Shown: positions 26,905 to 36,029, counted from the stretch's first letter. The stretch: DNA of 64,000 nucleotides from Sphingomonas oleivorans (GCF_003050615.1 NZ_NWBU01000017.1:1-64000); one strand, 5' to 3'. Notes: generated by a model not told the origin, from the sequence alone. Numbers and translations: made by a program.

Positions 26905-27512
26905 TGTCCCGCCAGCCAGATCATCCCGTCGATCCGCTATTCGTCGATCGTTGGTCGCCACGCAGCTTCTCCGGCGAGCCGGTGCCGGACGCGGTGCTGC
27001 AAAGCGCGTTCGAGGCCGCGCGCTGGGCGCCTTCTGCGTCCAACGCCCAGCCATGGCGCTTCGTCCTCGCGCGGCCGGGCGAGCCGGCATGGGAAGATTT
27101 CATCAGCCTGCTCATGCCGCGTAACCAGTTGTGGGCGGAGCGGGCGTCGGCGCTGATCCTCATCGTCTCGGCGCTGGAGGTGGAACGGCGGGGCGAGGTC
27201 GTGCCCAATGTCAGTCACAGCTTCGATGCGGGCGCCGCCTGGGCGAACTTCGCACATCAGGCGCTGCTGCTCGGCTGGCACACCCATGGCATCGGTGGCT
27301 TCGATCGCGCCGCCGCGCGCGAGCGGCTGGCGATCCCGAACGATTTCGCCGTGGAGGCGATGATTGCACTGGGCAAGCGTGGCGATCTCGCCGGCCTCCA
27401 TGCGGATTTCCATGAGGCGGAAAGCCCCAACGGCCGCCGTCCGCTTGTCGAGACCGTCTTTTCCGGCCGCTTCGGGGCGGCCGCCTTCAACCCGCAAAGG
27501 AGCGCCGCATGA
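26904..27512 (+). CDS. Nitroreductase-family FMN protein
   Basis: This 202-aa protein has the nitroreductase FMN-binding start (FVDRWSPRSFSGEPV, AARWAPSASNAQPWRF) and the later AWANFAHQALLLGWHTHGIGGFD. It overlaps the ATPase stop and the next monooxygenase start. No SsuE- or HpaC-type flavin reductase is present in the operon, so this protein is the best candidate for supplying reduced FMN to the two flavin-dependent monooxygenases that follow. That assignment is from context; the family also reduces nitro-aromatics and quinones. Confidence 0.85.
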   Translation: MSRQPDHPVDPLFVDRWSPRSFSGEPVPDAVLQSAFEAARWAPSASNAQPWRFVLARPGEPAWEDFISLLMPRNQLWAERASALILIVSALEVERRGEVVPNVSHSFDAGAAWANFAHQALLLGWHTHGIGGFDRAAARERLAIPNDFAVEAMIALGKRGDLAGLHADFHEAESPNGRRPLVETVFSGRFGAAAFNPQRSAA

Positions 27513-28450
27513 CCATCCGCACCTATTGGCAGCTCGATCCCGCAGCCGAACATAGCCGCTCGGAGCCCGCCGACCGGCCGCGCTGGCAGCCGGTGATCCG
27601 CGATGTCCGCAACGCGTCTATCAACCGCTACGACCATTATGCGCAAATAGCGCGCGGGGCGGCGATCACAGGATTCGACGGTCTCTTCATCCCGCATCGC
27701 GATGCGCATGACGACAGCCAGATCATCGCCGCGGTCGTGGCTCGAAGCACGCCCCGGCTGGCGCTGATCCCGGAATTTCCGGCATCCGTCGGTTCGGCCG
27801 TCTATGCCGCCAAGCAGGCAGTGAGCTTTCAGCGGCTGGCGCATGTGCGGCTCGGCTGGGCGATCGCGCCCGATGTCGACGCGAAGGCGCGGGCGCGTGG
27901 CGGCGATCATGTGCCCGACGAAGAGCTGGTCGCCCGCACCGAGGAGTTCCTGACCGTCGCGCGTGGCGTTCACGGGCGGCACCCCTTCACCTTCAAGGGC
28001 CGCTTCTTCGAAGTCGAACGGGGCGGTTTCGAGGAACCGTTGAACCGTGTCGCCTTTCCCAAAGTCTTCCTGCGCGGGAACAGCGAGGAGGCGGTGGCGC
28101 TGTCCGCGCGGCAGGCTGACGTCCACCTCTTCGACGCCGCACCGATCGATGCGCTGCGCCACGCGATCGAGGCGCTGGACCGGCAGGCGCTGAGCGCGGG
28201 GCGCTCGGTCGAGTTCGGCCTCCTTCTGTCCATCGCGGCGCGCGAAAGCGAGGCGGAAGCTCGCGAGGTCGGTGGCCCGAACCTCACCGGCAGCTACGAC
28301 AGCGTCGCCGGCCGCCTCGCCGAGCTTGCCGCGATCGGCATCCGCCATTTCGTGCTGTCCGCCTCGCCCTCCTTCGAGGAGGTCTATCGCATCGGCCAGT
28401 TCGTCCTTCCCCGCTTCCGCGCGGCCACCGCGCCCGCACGTGCCGCCTGA
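27509..28450 (+). CDS. LLM-class FMN-dependent monooxygenase 1
   Basis: This 313-aa luciferase-like TIM-barrel protein is shorter than SsuD (about 380 aa). Family features are IARGAAITGFDGLFIPHRDAHDD near the N-terminus, YAAKQAVSFQRLAHVRLGWAI in the flavin region and the C-terminal LAAIGIRHFVLSASPSFEEVYRIGQ. Its substrate-covering insertion is reduced compared with SsuD. It overlaps the nitroreductase gene by 4 bases. It probably uses FMNH2 and O2 to oxidise a sulfur compound upstream of the desulfinase step. It could act on a different sulfonate or sulfone from its neighbour. Confidence 0.85.
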   Translation: MTIRTYWQLDPAAEHSRSEPADRPRWQPVIRDVRNASINRYDHYAQIARGAAITGFDGLFIPHRDAHDDSQIIAAVVARSTPRLALIPEFPASVGSAVYAAKQAVSFQRLAHVRLGWAIAPDVDAKARARGGDHVPDEELVARTEEFLTVARGVHGRHPFTFKGRFFEVERGGFEEPLNRVAFPKVFLRGNSEEAVALSARQADVHLFDAAPIDALRHAIEALDRQALSAGRSVEFGLLLSIAARESEAEAREVGGPNLTGSYDSVAGRLAELAAIGIRHFVLSASPSFEEVYRIGQFVLPRFRAATAPARAA

Positions 28451-28464
28451 CAGGAGAGCATCCC

Positions 28465-29622
28465 ATGTCGATCGACTTCTACTGGCGCCTGCCTACCCAT
28501 GGCTGCCACAGCACCATCCGCCGCGGCTCCTACGATCGAGGCGACTGGTCGCCGATCGGGCCATACAACCAGTCGCCCGGTCTCGGCCGCGAGGGACGCG
28601 ACGATGGTTTCCGCTACATCGATCATCTGGCTGAGATCGCCAAGGCAGCGGAGATTTCAGGCTTCGTCGGCGGGCTCATCCCGTCCTTCCCCAACACCGA
28701 CGATCCGTGGGTGATCTCGCCCTTGCTGGCGCGCGAGACCAAGACCTTCCGGTTCATGATCGCCTTCCAGCCGGGCTTCCTCAATCCCGTCCAGGCCGCG
28801 CGGCTTTCGGCGAGCCTGCAGCGCGCAACCGGTGGCCGGACGGTCTACAACATCATCACCGGCGGCGGCGGGCCGGCCCAGCTCTGGTGGGGCGACAGCT
28901 TCGAGCATGATGACCGCTACGGCCGCACCACCGAGTTCCTCGATGTGTTGAAGGGCGTTTGGAAGGGCGGTGACTTCAGCTACAAGGGACGCTTCTATCA
29001 GGTCGAGGACGGCGGTCTGTCACCACTCCTCGCCAAAGAGAAAATTCCGGAAATCTGGTTCTCCGGATCGTCCGACGCGGCGCTCAAGTCGGCTGCGAAA
29101 CATGCTGATTATTATCTTTCCTGGCTCGAACCTTTCGATGCGCTGACCGACAAGTTCGCGCGGGTGAAGGAGCGCACTGCGGCACTCGGCCGCCAGCAGA
29201 AATGCGCGGTGCGCCTCGATCTGGTCGCGCGGGCAACCGAGGAGGAAGCGTGGCGCGACGTCCGCATCGGCTTCGAGAACGTAACCGACGAGACGCGTGC
29301 GCGCTGGCGCGGCCAGGCGACGGACTCGGTCGGCGCAGCCCGGCAGGCGGCGCTCAGGCCCACCGAAGCGAAGCGCTATGACGAGTTGATTGTCGGCCCC
29401 AATTTGTGGGGCGGGTTCAACCTGCTGCGGGGCGGGCCTGCGCTTGGCATCGTCGGCAACTACGAACAATGCGCGGCAAAGCTCGACGAGCTGATCGGCC
29501 GCGGCGCCGACGCTTTCATCCTCGCCGGCACCCCGCATCTCGAGGAGGCCTATCGCATCGGCGAGGAGGTGCTGCCGCTGCTCGGCCGCTCCGCCTCGGC
29601 CTTGCAGCAGGCCGCCGAATAA
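28465..29622 (+). CDS. SsuD-like FMNH2-dependent alkanesulfonate monooxygenase
   Basis: This 385-aa protein is full length for SsuD and collinear with it: FYWRLPTHGCHSTI at the N-terminus, IAKAAEISGFVGGLIPSFPN and SLQRATGGRTVYNIITGGGG. The later motifs are WFSGSSDAALKSAAKHADYYLSWLEP, GPNLWGGFNLLRGG and LAGTPHLEEAYRIGEEVLPLL (shown in parts). SsuD cleaves alkanesulfonates to aldehyde and sulfite, and DszA in the same superfamily opens aromatic sulfones to sulfinates. With DszB-like partners in the operon, a sulfone-to-sulfinate role is a real alternative to classical sulfonate cleavage. A ribosome site CAGGAGAG precedes the ATG. Confidence 0.88.
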   Translation: MSIDFYWRLPTHGCHSTIRRGSYDRGDWSPIGPYNQSPGLGREGRDDGFRYIDHLAEIAKAAEISGFVGGLIPSFPNTDDPWVISPLLARETKTFRFMIAFQPGFLNPVQAARLSASLQRATGGRTVYNIITGGGGPAQLWWGDSFEHDDRYGRTTEFLDVLKGVWKGGDFSYKGRFYQVEDGGLSPLLAKEKIPEIWFSGSSDAALKSAAKHADYYLSWLEPFDALTDKFARVKERTAALGRQQKCAVRLDLVARATEEEAWRDVRIGFENVTDETRARWRGQATDSVGAARQAALRPTEAKRYDELIVGPNLWGGFNLLRGGPALGIVGNYEQCAAKLDELIGRGADAFILAGTPHLEEAYRIGEEVLPLLGRSASALQQAAE

Positions 29623-29648
29623 TCCCTCTCTGTCCAGGAGCTTGACCC

Positions 29649-30365
29649 ATGACCACGCTCAATTCGACCATTTCCGATTTCACCGCTCAGGCGACGCGCG
29701 ACGCCGCCATCGCTTTTCGGGGCCTGCGCGAGACCGGCACCATCTCGCCGTCGGGCACCGTCAACTTCGTCGAGCGCGTTCCCGGCGAGCAGGCGGTTGT
29801 CTCGATCGGCTATCCGGGGCCGTTCGCGCCCGACGCCCAGTTGAAGCCGACGATCTTCGCGTTCGACGGTGAGGTGCTGGGCGGCGATCCCAAGGGCAAT
29901 CTGGGCGGCAACCGCTACCTGCCGATTTTCCGCGCGCATGACGACATCACCACCGTCAGTCACGTCCACACCGTCTTTCTCGGCGCCTGGTCGCAGAGCC
30001 ATCGGTCGCTGCCGATCCGCTATGTGCCGGTCCAGCGCTGGACCAGGGCGCGCGAGCTGCCGATCTATATCGATCGCCGCCAGGGCGAGGCGAACTTCAT
30101 CCTCGACGTGCTGGCCAAAGACCCGGATGTGCCGGCAATCCTTGAGGCCAATGGCGGATCGACCGCCTGGGGGCGCAAGGGACTGCTCAACCTCGCCAAC
30201 TATATCGTGTTGCTCGAAGAGGGCGCCCGATTCCAGGCGATCGCGGAGACGCTAGGCGGTTCCAAGCCCTTTGGTCCCGGCGTGCTCGAGCAGCAGTGGA
30301 AGATGTCCGGTCTGATCCGAGACACCGATCGCTTCGACGTGCCGGAAACGATCGCCGCCGAATAG
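29649..30365 (+). CDS. Class II aldolase/adducin-like protein
   Basis: This 238-aa protein resembles the class II aldolase/adducin fold: the metal-binding region HDDITTVSHVHTVFLGAW and the later PAILEANGGSTAWGRKGLLNLANYIVLLEEGARFQ, where families usually have a histidine-glycine (HG) motif and this one has NGG. It is last in the operon, 26 bases after the SsuD-like gene. If active, it may process a carbon fragment released by desulfurisation, or epimerise or cleave a sugar-like sulfonate. The changed metal site makes lyase activity uncertain. A GC-rich stem-loop follows. Confidence 0.65.
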   Translation: MTTLNSTISDFTAQATRDAAIAFRGLRETGTISPSGTVNFVERVPGEQAVVSIGYPGPFAPDAQLKPTIFAFDGEVLGGDPKGNLGGNRYLPIFRAHDDITTVSHVHTVFLGAWSQSHRSLPIRYVPVQRWTRARELPIYIDRRQGEANFILDVLAKDPDVPAILEANGGSTAWGRKGLLNLANYIVLLEEGARFQAIAETLGGSKPFGPGVLEQQWKMSGLIRDTDRFDVPETIAAE

Positions 30366-30377
30366 AATGGAGCGACG

Positions 30378-30433
30378 GGAACCCGCGCTCAATTGCCGCT
30401 CGTAGGGACTGCGAGGCAGGGGCGCGGGTTTCC
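30378..30433 (+). terminator. Stem-loop after the organosulfur operon
   Basis: GGAACCCGCGC (30378-30388) pairs with GCGCGGGTTTCC (30422-30433) with one bulged T. The loop contains a smaller hairpin. There is no U-tract, so it may be a transcript-stabilising or Rho-assisted end. Confidence 0.4.
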
Positions 30434-30798
30434 GCTTCCAGCTTCTCGAATATCTGTTCGAAATGCTCGAGATCTCACTGATCACGCGGTTGGGCTCGCC
30501 GTAGCTGATCCGCGCAGCATCTCGGCCTCATGCTAGTGAGCGTATAGCCACCGCAATCGGTGGCCTCGTCCGCGACGTTGAGACGGATGCTCTCCTTTGC
30601 GTCCGTTTGGAGAACGAAGCCAACTACTCCGGTTAATGATCGAGATCGACGTCCGCTTACTCGAGTCGCTCATCCGTTAGCGGACGGAGCGGTGATGGCC
30701 AGCTTGAGACATCAGGCGAATGTCGGAGGCGTCTATTATCTATCGCCGGAAGCGATCTTCCAGCCCTGGCCGCCAGGGCCAGGGCGCTCGCATCGCGC

Positions 30799-31290
30799 TT
30801 GCGCGATGGCCGGGGCGGTCTCGTCCAGGCCCTCCTGGGCGATCTGGTCCACCCTATCGAGATCGCCCCCGCGGAGGTGCGGATCGGCCTGGATCCGGCC
30901 GGGCTCGGCCGTCACCTCGGCAGGACGCTGGACGCGGATCCCTACCTTCATGCTCATGGTACCCGCGACCGTGAAGCGCTCGGGGCTCGCGGTCCGCATG
31001 ATCCTCGACACGGGCCGTGCGGCGACCGCCGGGGCGCCCGATGTCCGGCTGATCGGCACGATCGCCAAGGCGCATCGCTGGTGGCAGCGGCTTCTGGAGG
31101 ACCCCCGCACGACGATCACTGACCTTGCGCGCGCCGAGGGCGTCACCTCCTCCTATGTCACCCGGATCCTCCGTCTCGCCTTCCTCGATCCGGCAATCGC
31201 GACCAAGATCGTCAACGGCAAGGCGCCCGCGTATATCGACCTCAAGCGCCTGGTCCAGACGGATGCGATCGCCGCCCGCTGGGCATCCCA
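30799..31290 (+). pseudogene. Serine site-specific recombinase, C-terminal relic
   Basis: Two overlapping plus-strand frames together give LVQALLGDLVHPIEIAPAEV and then VRLIGTIAKAHRWWQRLLED, DLARAEGVTSSYVTRILRLA, PAIATKIVNGKAPAYIDLKR. The last three match the C-terminal helix-turn-helix region of large serine recombinases in prophages and integrative elements. The catalytic N-terminal domain is absent and a frameshift lies near 30950. It sits just downstream of the organosulfur operon. Confidence 0.65.
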
Positions 31291-31636
31291 CCTCGCCGCT
31301 GATCGCGGCTATCGCTCAAGATCCTCAGCGCCGATCCGGCGATCATCCGGACGACCGCTCCGGTCCGAGCACCCGCGACCGCCGCCGAATTCACCAAATC
31401 CCGTACTTCGCAAAAAGGCGTCAGAGAAAAGGGCCGCCGAATCCGCTTTCTCTGGCGACGGGCATCGCCACGGAAGCGCGCAGGACCGGGCGCGGAATGC
31501 GCGGCCATGTCGCATAATATCAATGACTTGGCTGTGTGTGGCGGTGATCGTAGTCCAGGGCTAACCCGTCTCCCCATAAATTACCTGTTTTGAGATTTTT
31601 CAGCTGTCGCCGAGGGCACTCATCCGCCCTCTCAAG

Positions 31637-31786
31637 CGCCGAAGGGTCCGGAATGTCAGCGTTTTTCTCGATAGAGTGCCTTCATTTCGGGCATTGTTAA
31701 ATTGCCTTTATCAGGTTGGATCACGCCCTAATTGGCGCGATCGAGGATCTCGATCAGGCCGAAAATGCGCTCTTTCATCTCCGCGG
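31637..31786. repeat. Direct repeat, copy 1 (~150 bp)
   Basis: This segment is homologous, in the same orientation, to 55870-56016 (by eye about 80-88% identical, highest over 31715-31785). On the minus strand both copies end a small frame with EMKERIFGLIEIL then DRAN here or NRAN in copy 2. The copies are 24.2 kb apart and bracket the glycoside and nicotinate loci. Confidence 0.7.
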
Positions 31787-32040
31787 TCGATCTCGGTCGT
31801 CGAGAAGCCGGTCACTTCGAGGTCGAAGCCGGTGTCACGCGCAGAGAGTTCGGCGAACTCGATCTTGAGCGTCTCCTCATCCCAGCCGACATTGCTCGCG
31901 ATCTTGTTGTCGGCGAACGCATAGGCCTTGAGCTCGGCCTTGCTGACATGCTCGATCGGGATCACCGGCACCTCGCGCATCTTGAGCAGCTTCGCCGCCG
32001 CCAGCCGGACATGGCCGGCGACGATGCGGCAGGAAAGCAA
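31783..32040 (-). pseudogene. ParB-like N-terminal domain of a phage-type DNA methylase, relic
   Basis: The minus strand reads RIVAGHVRLAAAKLLKMREV then AYAFADNKIASNVGWDEETL and GFDLEVTGFSTTEID, the ParB/Srx-like domain at the start of many phage-borne adenine methylases. The glycine of the usual GHGR motif is changed (GHVR). The frame breaks upstream near 32040, and downstream it runs directly into the direct repeat, so neither the start nor the methylase domain is present. Confidence 0.65.
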
Positions 32041-32222
32041 ACTTCTCTGCGCCGCCGCAGCGGGGGATAGGCAGCGGTAATTCCAGCATGCTCCCCAAAG
32101 AGTTTAGAATCGACAACACACCACGCTCGTTCGGTGCCCGTCCCCGCGTATTGGTCGAGCCGATGGCCGCCCGGCAGCACAAGGGAGCGCCCGGACTGGT
32201 GTCCGGGAGCTCCTCGCAAGGC

Positions 32223-32238
32223 GCGGGCGAAAGCCCGC
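32223..32238 (-). terminator. Hairpin directly after the TonB receptor stop
   Basis: GCGGGC-GAAA-GCCCGC, perfect 6-bp arms with a tetraloop, 7 bases past the receptor stop on the minus strand. There is no T-run. Confidence 0.35.
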
Positions 32239-32245
32239 CAAAGGA

Positions 32246-34426
32246 TCAGAACTTCACGCTCACCCGGCCGCCATAGGTGCGCGGCGGAGCGAACTGATAG
32301 AGCCAGTTGCCGGTGAAGTTCGGTGTGGCGGCCGTCAGCACCCTGCTGTCCTCCAGGTTGCGGACATAGGCCTGGATGCTGAACGGGCTGTTGGCCGGCG
32401 TATAGGTCAGCACCACGTCGCTGCGGCTGTAGGGCGCCTGCCGATCGGCCTCGAAATTATAGATTGAGAGGTGCGATTCCGACTGAAGCTGGGTCTGCAC
32501 CCGCGCATTGAGCGTGCCGTCGCCAACGGCGAAGTCATGCTCATAGCCGACATTGAGCGAAATCTTCGGCGCCTGGATCGGGGTGTTGCCGGCAAGCTGC
32601 GCATTGCCGAGCCCGTCCGTAGAGGGAATGAAATAGGTCCGGACGAGGAAATCGTCGAATTTGGCATCGAGATAGGCAACCGAAAGGTTGAACCGGTCCC
32701 GTAGCGTTATCATGAAGTCGGTTTCAAGCTCGCCGCCATACATGGTCGACTTGCCCGCATTGGCGACGATCAGCTGGTTGTTGAGGAATTGAGAGATCTG
32801 CTGGTCACGATAATCATAATAAAAGAGAGAAATATTGGCCTGGATCTTGTTGCCCACGAAGCGGTTCTTCGATCCGACCTCATAGGCCTTGATCTTTTCC
32901 GGCCTGTAGCTCTGGATTTCCGTGAAGCCGCCCGCTTTGTAGCCGGTGTCGAACTTGGCATAGATCATGTTGGCCGGCGTCAGCTGATAGTTGGCACCGA
33001 CATGATAGGTCGTCTGGTTGAAGCTGGTGTCGCTGTCCTGCGGAACGACGCTGGTGACGACATAGGTGCCGCTGGCCTGCGAAAGGGCGGGATCGATGTT
33101 GACGACCTGCCCGATCCGCTTCTTGTTGTCCCGCGTAAAGCGGATGCCCCCCTCGATCTTCAGATCATCGATGATCTCATATCCGAGCTGCGCGAACGCG
33201 GCCTTGGACGTCGTCTGGATCTTATAGCCATCCTGCGAATGATAATCGTAGAGCTGGTCCGGATAATAGCCGAACGGGCCTTCAGTGAAGGCGCTGTCCA
33301 GACGCTCGCGCTCGCGGAAAAAGAAGCCGCCGAGCTGGTAGCTGAAGCGCTCGCTGCCGTTCGAGGTCAGCCGGAGTTCATGGCTGTTGGTGGCGATCCG
33401 CGAATCCTGCGGAAAGCCGAAGCCCGGCGCGGCGGTGCCCTCATAATCCTCGTCATGATCGACGCGGGCATGACGATAGCCGCCGGTATAGGCCAGCGTC
33501 GCGAAGCCGAAGTCATAGCTCAGCGCGCCACGCACGCTGTAGATGTCGATGTCGTTGAAGCCGGTCTTATCGAGCGCCCATTTCCTGTCACTCGGGATAC
33601 GGGCCGGAAGATCGGCGATGAAGCCGGCATCGGTCGGATAGGCCACGCCCTGGCGCACCGAACCGACACCGCGCTGGCGGATATATTCGCCGGTCAGTGT
33701 CGCGCTCAGCTGGGCGGTCGGATCATATTGAGCGCTGATGCGGCCGGCCCAGATATTCTCGTCATCGCCACGCTTGGCGGGCGCATTGTCGCGATATCCG
33801 TCATGCCGCGACCGCAGGCCACTGACACGCACCGCGAGCGTATCGGTAACGGGCAGGTTGACCATCGCCTCTGCCCGCAGCGCGTCATAATTGCCATAAT
33901 CGATCGAGCCGGCCGCGGCGAGCTTGTGAGCGGCCTTGGCGGTGATGATGTTGATCGCGCCGCCGGTGGCGTTGCGGCCATAAAGGGTTCCCTGCGGACC
34001 GCGCAGCACCTCGACTCGCGCGATATCGAACAGCGCCGCGTTGAGCGTGGCAGCGCGCTGGATATAGGTGCCGTCGATGCTGATCGAGACCGCCGGATCG
34101 CCCACTTCCGAATAGTCGCGGCTGGAAACGCCGCGGATCGCGATGAGCGTCGAATTGGCGTTCTGGCTGAGGTTGAGCCCCGGTGCGATCTTGGAAAGCT
34201 GGAGCACGTCGGTCGTGCCCGATTTCTGCAGCACCTCTGGCGTCAGCACGGAAAGGGCGAGTGCGGTACGCTGCTGGGTTTCCGGGCGCTTGGAAGCGGT
34301 GACGACGATGTCGCCGAACCCTTCCGATGCCGACGCCCCGGCCGGCTCGGCCGTCTGGGCCCAGGCCGCGCTTCCGGAAACGAGCGCCAGCATGCTGGCC
34401 GCCATCTTCAACCACCGGGTCTGCAT
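32246..34426 (-). CDS. TonB-dependent receptor (glycoside locus)
   Basis: This 726-aa outer-membrane receptor has a signal peptide (MQTRWLKMAASMLALVSGSA then AWAQ), TonB-box region DIVVTASK, plug motif VEVLRGPQGTLYGRNATGGA and a barrel ending GGRVSVKF. The ATG at 34426 has GGGGGAA upstream. It lies 225 bases downstream of the GPH symporter gene on the same strand; that gap is AT-richer than its surroundings and could hold a separate promoter. With a GH3 glycosidase and a sugar symporter upstream, the probable ligand is an oligosaccharide or glycoside. Confidence 0.92.
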   Translation of the reverse strand: MQTRWLKMAASMLALVSGSAAWAQTAEPAGASASEGFGDIVVTASKRPETQQRTALALSVLTPEVLQKSGTTDVLQLSKIAPGLNLSQNANSTLIAIRGVSSRDYSEVGDPAVSISIDGTYIQRAATLNAALFDIARVEVLRGPQGTLYGRNATGGAINIITAKAAHKLAAAGSIDYGNYDALRAEAMVNLPVTDTLAVRVSGLRSRHDGYRDNAPAKRGDDENIWAGRISAQYDPTAQLSATLTGEYIRQRGVGSVRQGVAYPTDAGFIADLPARIPSDRKWALDKTGFNDIDIYSVRGALSYDFGFATLAYTGGYRHARVDHDEDYEGTAAPGFGFPQDSRIATNSHELRLTSNGSERFSYQLGGFFFRERERLDSAFTEGPFGYYPDQLYDYHSQDGYKIQTTSKAAFAQLGYEIIDDLKIEGGIRFTRDNKKRIGQVVNIDPALSQASGTYVVTSVVPQDSDTSFNQTTYHVGANYQLTPANMIYAKFDTGYKAGGFTEIQSYRPEKIKAYEVGSKNRFVGNKIQANISLFYYDYRDQQISQFLNNQLIVANAGKSTMYGGELETDFMITLRDRFNLSVAYLDAKFDDFLVRTYFIPSTDGLGNAQLAGNTPIQAPKISLNVGYEHDFAVGDGTLNARVQTQLQSESHLSIYNFEADRQAPYSRSDVVLTYTPANSPFSIQAYVRNLEDSRVLTAATPNFTGNWLYQFAPPRTYGGRVSVKF

Positions 34427-34651
34427 CAAGATTTCCCCCATATCTATTGTTGGCTAGGCAGAGTCCGCGTACCAAATATCCTTTTCAGCGCACTACATCA
34501 TCCATGAAGCGCCATAGGAATTTGGTCTTATTTGCGACAATGCAAGCTATATACAGCTCAGAGAGAGTAGATAGATTTGCTCTTGCCCTTGCCATAGGTC
34601 ATTTTTTGCATAGAGCGACTTCATCACCTTCTGCAAAGCAAACCAAGCGTT

Positions 34652-36019
34652 TCACTCTCTCGCAACAAAAGACTTTCTGTGCTCGATTTCCGCGTCGGGC
34701 GGATAGGCCCAGGTGACGAGGCAGGAGCAGAGCAGCAATGCGCCCGGCAGCAGCGCAAAGCCCATGACGATCGCCGCCTTCGCCGAATCCGGCTGCACCG
34801 CCGCTCCCGCGACATAGCCGCTGCTGGCCAGCAACCCCGCCGACAAGGCCCCGCCGATGCCGGCCGCCACCTTGTAGGCAGCCGAGGCGATCGAATAGCC
34901 CAGGCCCATCGCATTCACGCCCGTCCGTGCCATGCCATAGTCGAGCGTATCGGACAGCATGGTATAGGTTACAGGATCACGCATCCCGATCAGCAGCCCG
35001 ATCATCGCGACCAGGGCCAGCACCGGCACCTCGGTCTGTGGCACGAAGGCGAGCGCGAAGAAGCAGGCCGCCTGGGCGAGATTGGTCACACGCACCGCCG
35101 CGCGGCTGCCGAGCCGCCGCCCCACCGGCGTCGCCAGCCAGCAGCCGGCGAAGCTCGATGCCGTCAGCACGGCGATCAGCGTTCCGCCGAAGCCGGCGCC
35201 AAGCCCGAGCACATGAACGGCGGCGAAGGTGGCGCTACCCAGCGAAAGCGTATTCGCCGTGCTGTTCAGGAACTTGATGAGCGTCAGCACCAGCCACGGC
35301 CGGTTGCGCAGCAGCGCGCGCGCCAGGGCGCCGCTGCCGCCGGTGACTGGGACCGCGTCATAATGCACGGTTTCGCGACACATGCGATGGGTGATCAGAA
35401 AGCAGAGCGCCGCGGTGACACCGGTCGCTCCCATGAAGAGCATGAAGCCCTGGCGCTGGTCGCCCTGGCCGAGCAGCGCCACGCCCGATAGCGTGATCCA
35501 GCCGATCAGCACCGATCCGACATTGGCGCCGATGATCCGCGCCGAGGCGAGTTTCAGCCGCCCCACCGTGTCCGTCGTCATCAGGTTGGTCAGCATGCCA
35601 TAAGCGGTGTTGACGAAGCTGTAGGTGATGCTGAGCAGCAGGAAGGTACCGATCGCCCAGGCGACCTTCACGCCCACCGCCTCCCCCACCGGCACGAACA
35701 CCAGCAGCGTGGCGACCGCAAGCGGAGCCGCACCCCATTTCAGGAAGGGCCGCGCCTTCTCGCGCCCATGCCGGCGATCGATCGCCAGCCCGATCACCGG
35801 ATCGATCACCGCATTGGCGATGCGGCAGACGAGCAGGATGGCCGCCACATAGGCCGGAGGGATCCGGTAGATGTCGGTATAGAAGAAGACGATATAGGTA
35901 AGCGTCGTCGCCCAGATCAGGTTGGAGGCGAAATCGCCCAGGCCGTAGCCGATCTTCTCGCGCAGGCCGACCATGTGGGATGCTCTTCCGGCATGGATCG
36001 TGAGCGAAGTCGCTTTCAT
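34652..36019 (-). CDS. GPH-family sugar:cation symporter (MFS)
   Basis: This 455-aa membrane protein has the GPH signatures EKIGYGLGDFASNLIWATTL near the N-terminus, and NAVIDPVIGLAIDRRHGREKARPFLKWG (family pattern DxxxGxxxDxTxxxxGRxRPxxL). About 12 hydrophobic segments follow. GPH symporters move glycosides, pentosides or hexuronides with H+ or Na+. It starts 11 bases after the GH3 stop, so the two are co-transcribed. It most likely brings in the sugar or disaccharide that the glycosidase handles. Confidence 0.88.
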   Translation of the reverse strand: MKATSLTIHAGRASHMVGLREKIGYGLGDFASNLIWATTLTYIVFFYTDIYRIPPAYVAAILLVCRIANAVIDPVIGLAIDRRHGREKARPFLKWGAAPLAVATLLVFVPVGEAVGVKVAWAIGTFLLLSITYSFVNTAYGMLTNLMTTDTVGRLKLASARIIGANVGSVLIGWITLSGVALLGQGDQRQGFMLFMGATGVTAALCFLITHRMCRETVHYDAVPVTGGSGALARALLRNRPWLVLTLIKFLNSTANTLSLGSATFAAVHVLGLGAGFGGTLIAVLTASSFAGCWLATPVGRRLGSRAAVRVTNLAQAACFFALAFVPQTEVPVLALVAMIGLLIGMRDPVTYTMLSDTLDYGMARTGVNAMGLGYSIASAAYKVAAGIGGALSAGLLASSGYVAGAAVQPDSAKAAIVMGFALLPGALLLCSCLVTWAYPPDAEIEHRKSFVARE

Positions 36020-36029
36020 GCCTGCCCCC

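Larger units (their letters stand above)
30434..32245. other. 1.8-kb boundary region with mobile-element relics
   Basis: No intact gene is supported. The region holds the serine recombinase relic, the first copy of the ~150-bp direct repeat and the ParB-domain methylase relic, each listed separately. The stretches 31300-31630 and 32050-32220 show nothing recognisable. Confidence 0.5.

Noticed and set aside
32789-34507. A 572-codon open frame on the plus strand across the glycoside-locus TonB receptor
   Set aside because: It is the complement of a receptor gene with signal peptide, plug motifs and C-terminal aromatic end. The plus-strand product has no recognisable domain and typical antisense composition for GC-rich DNA.
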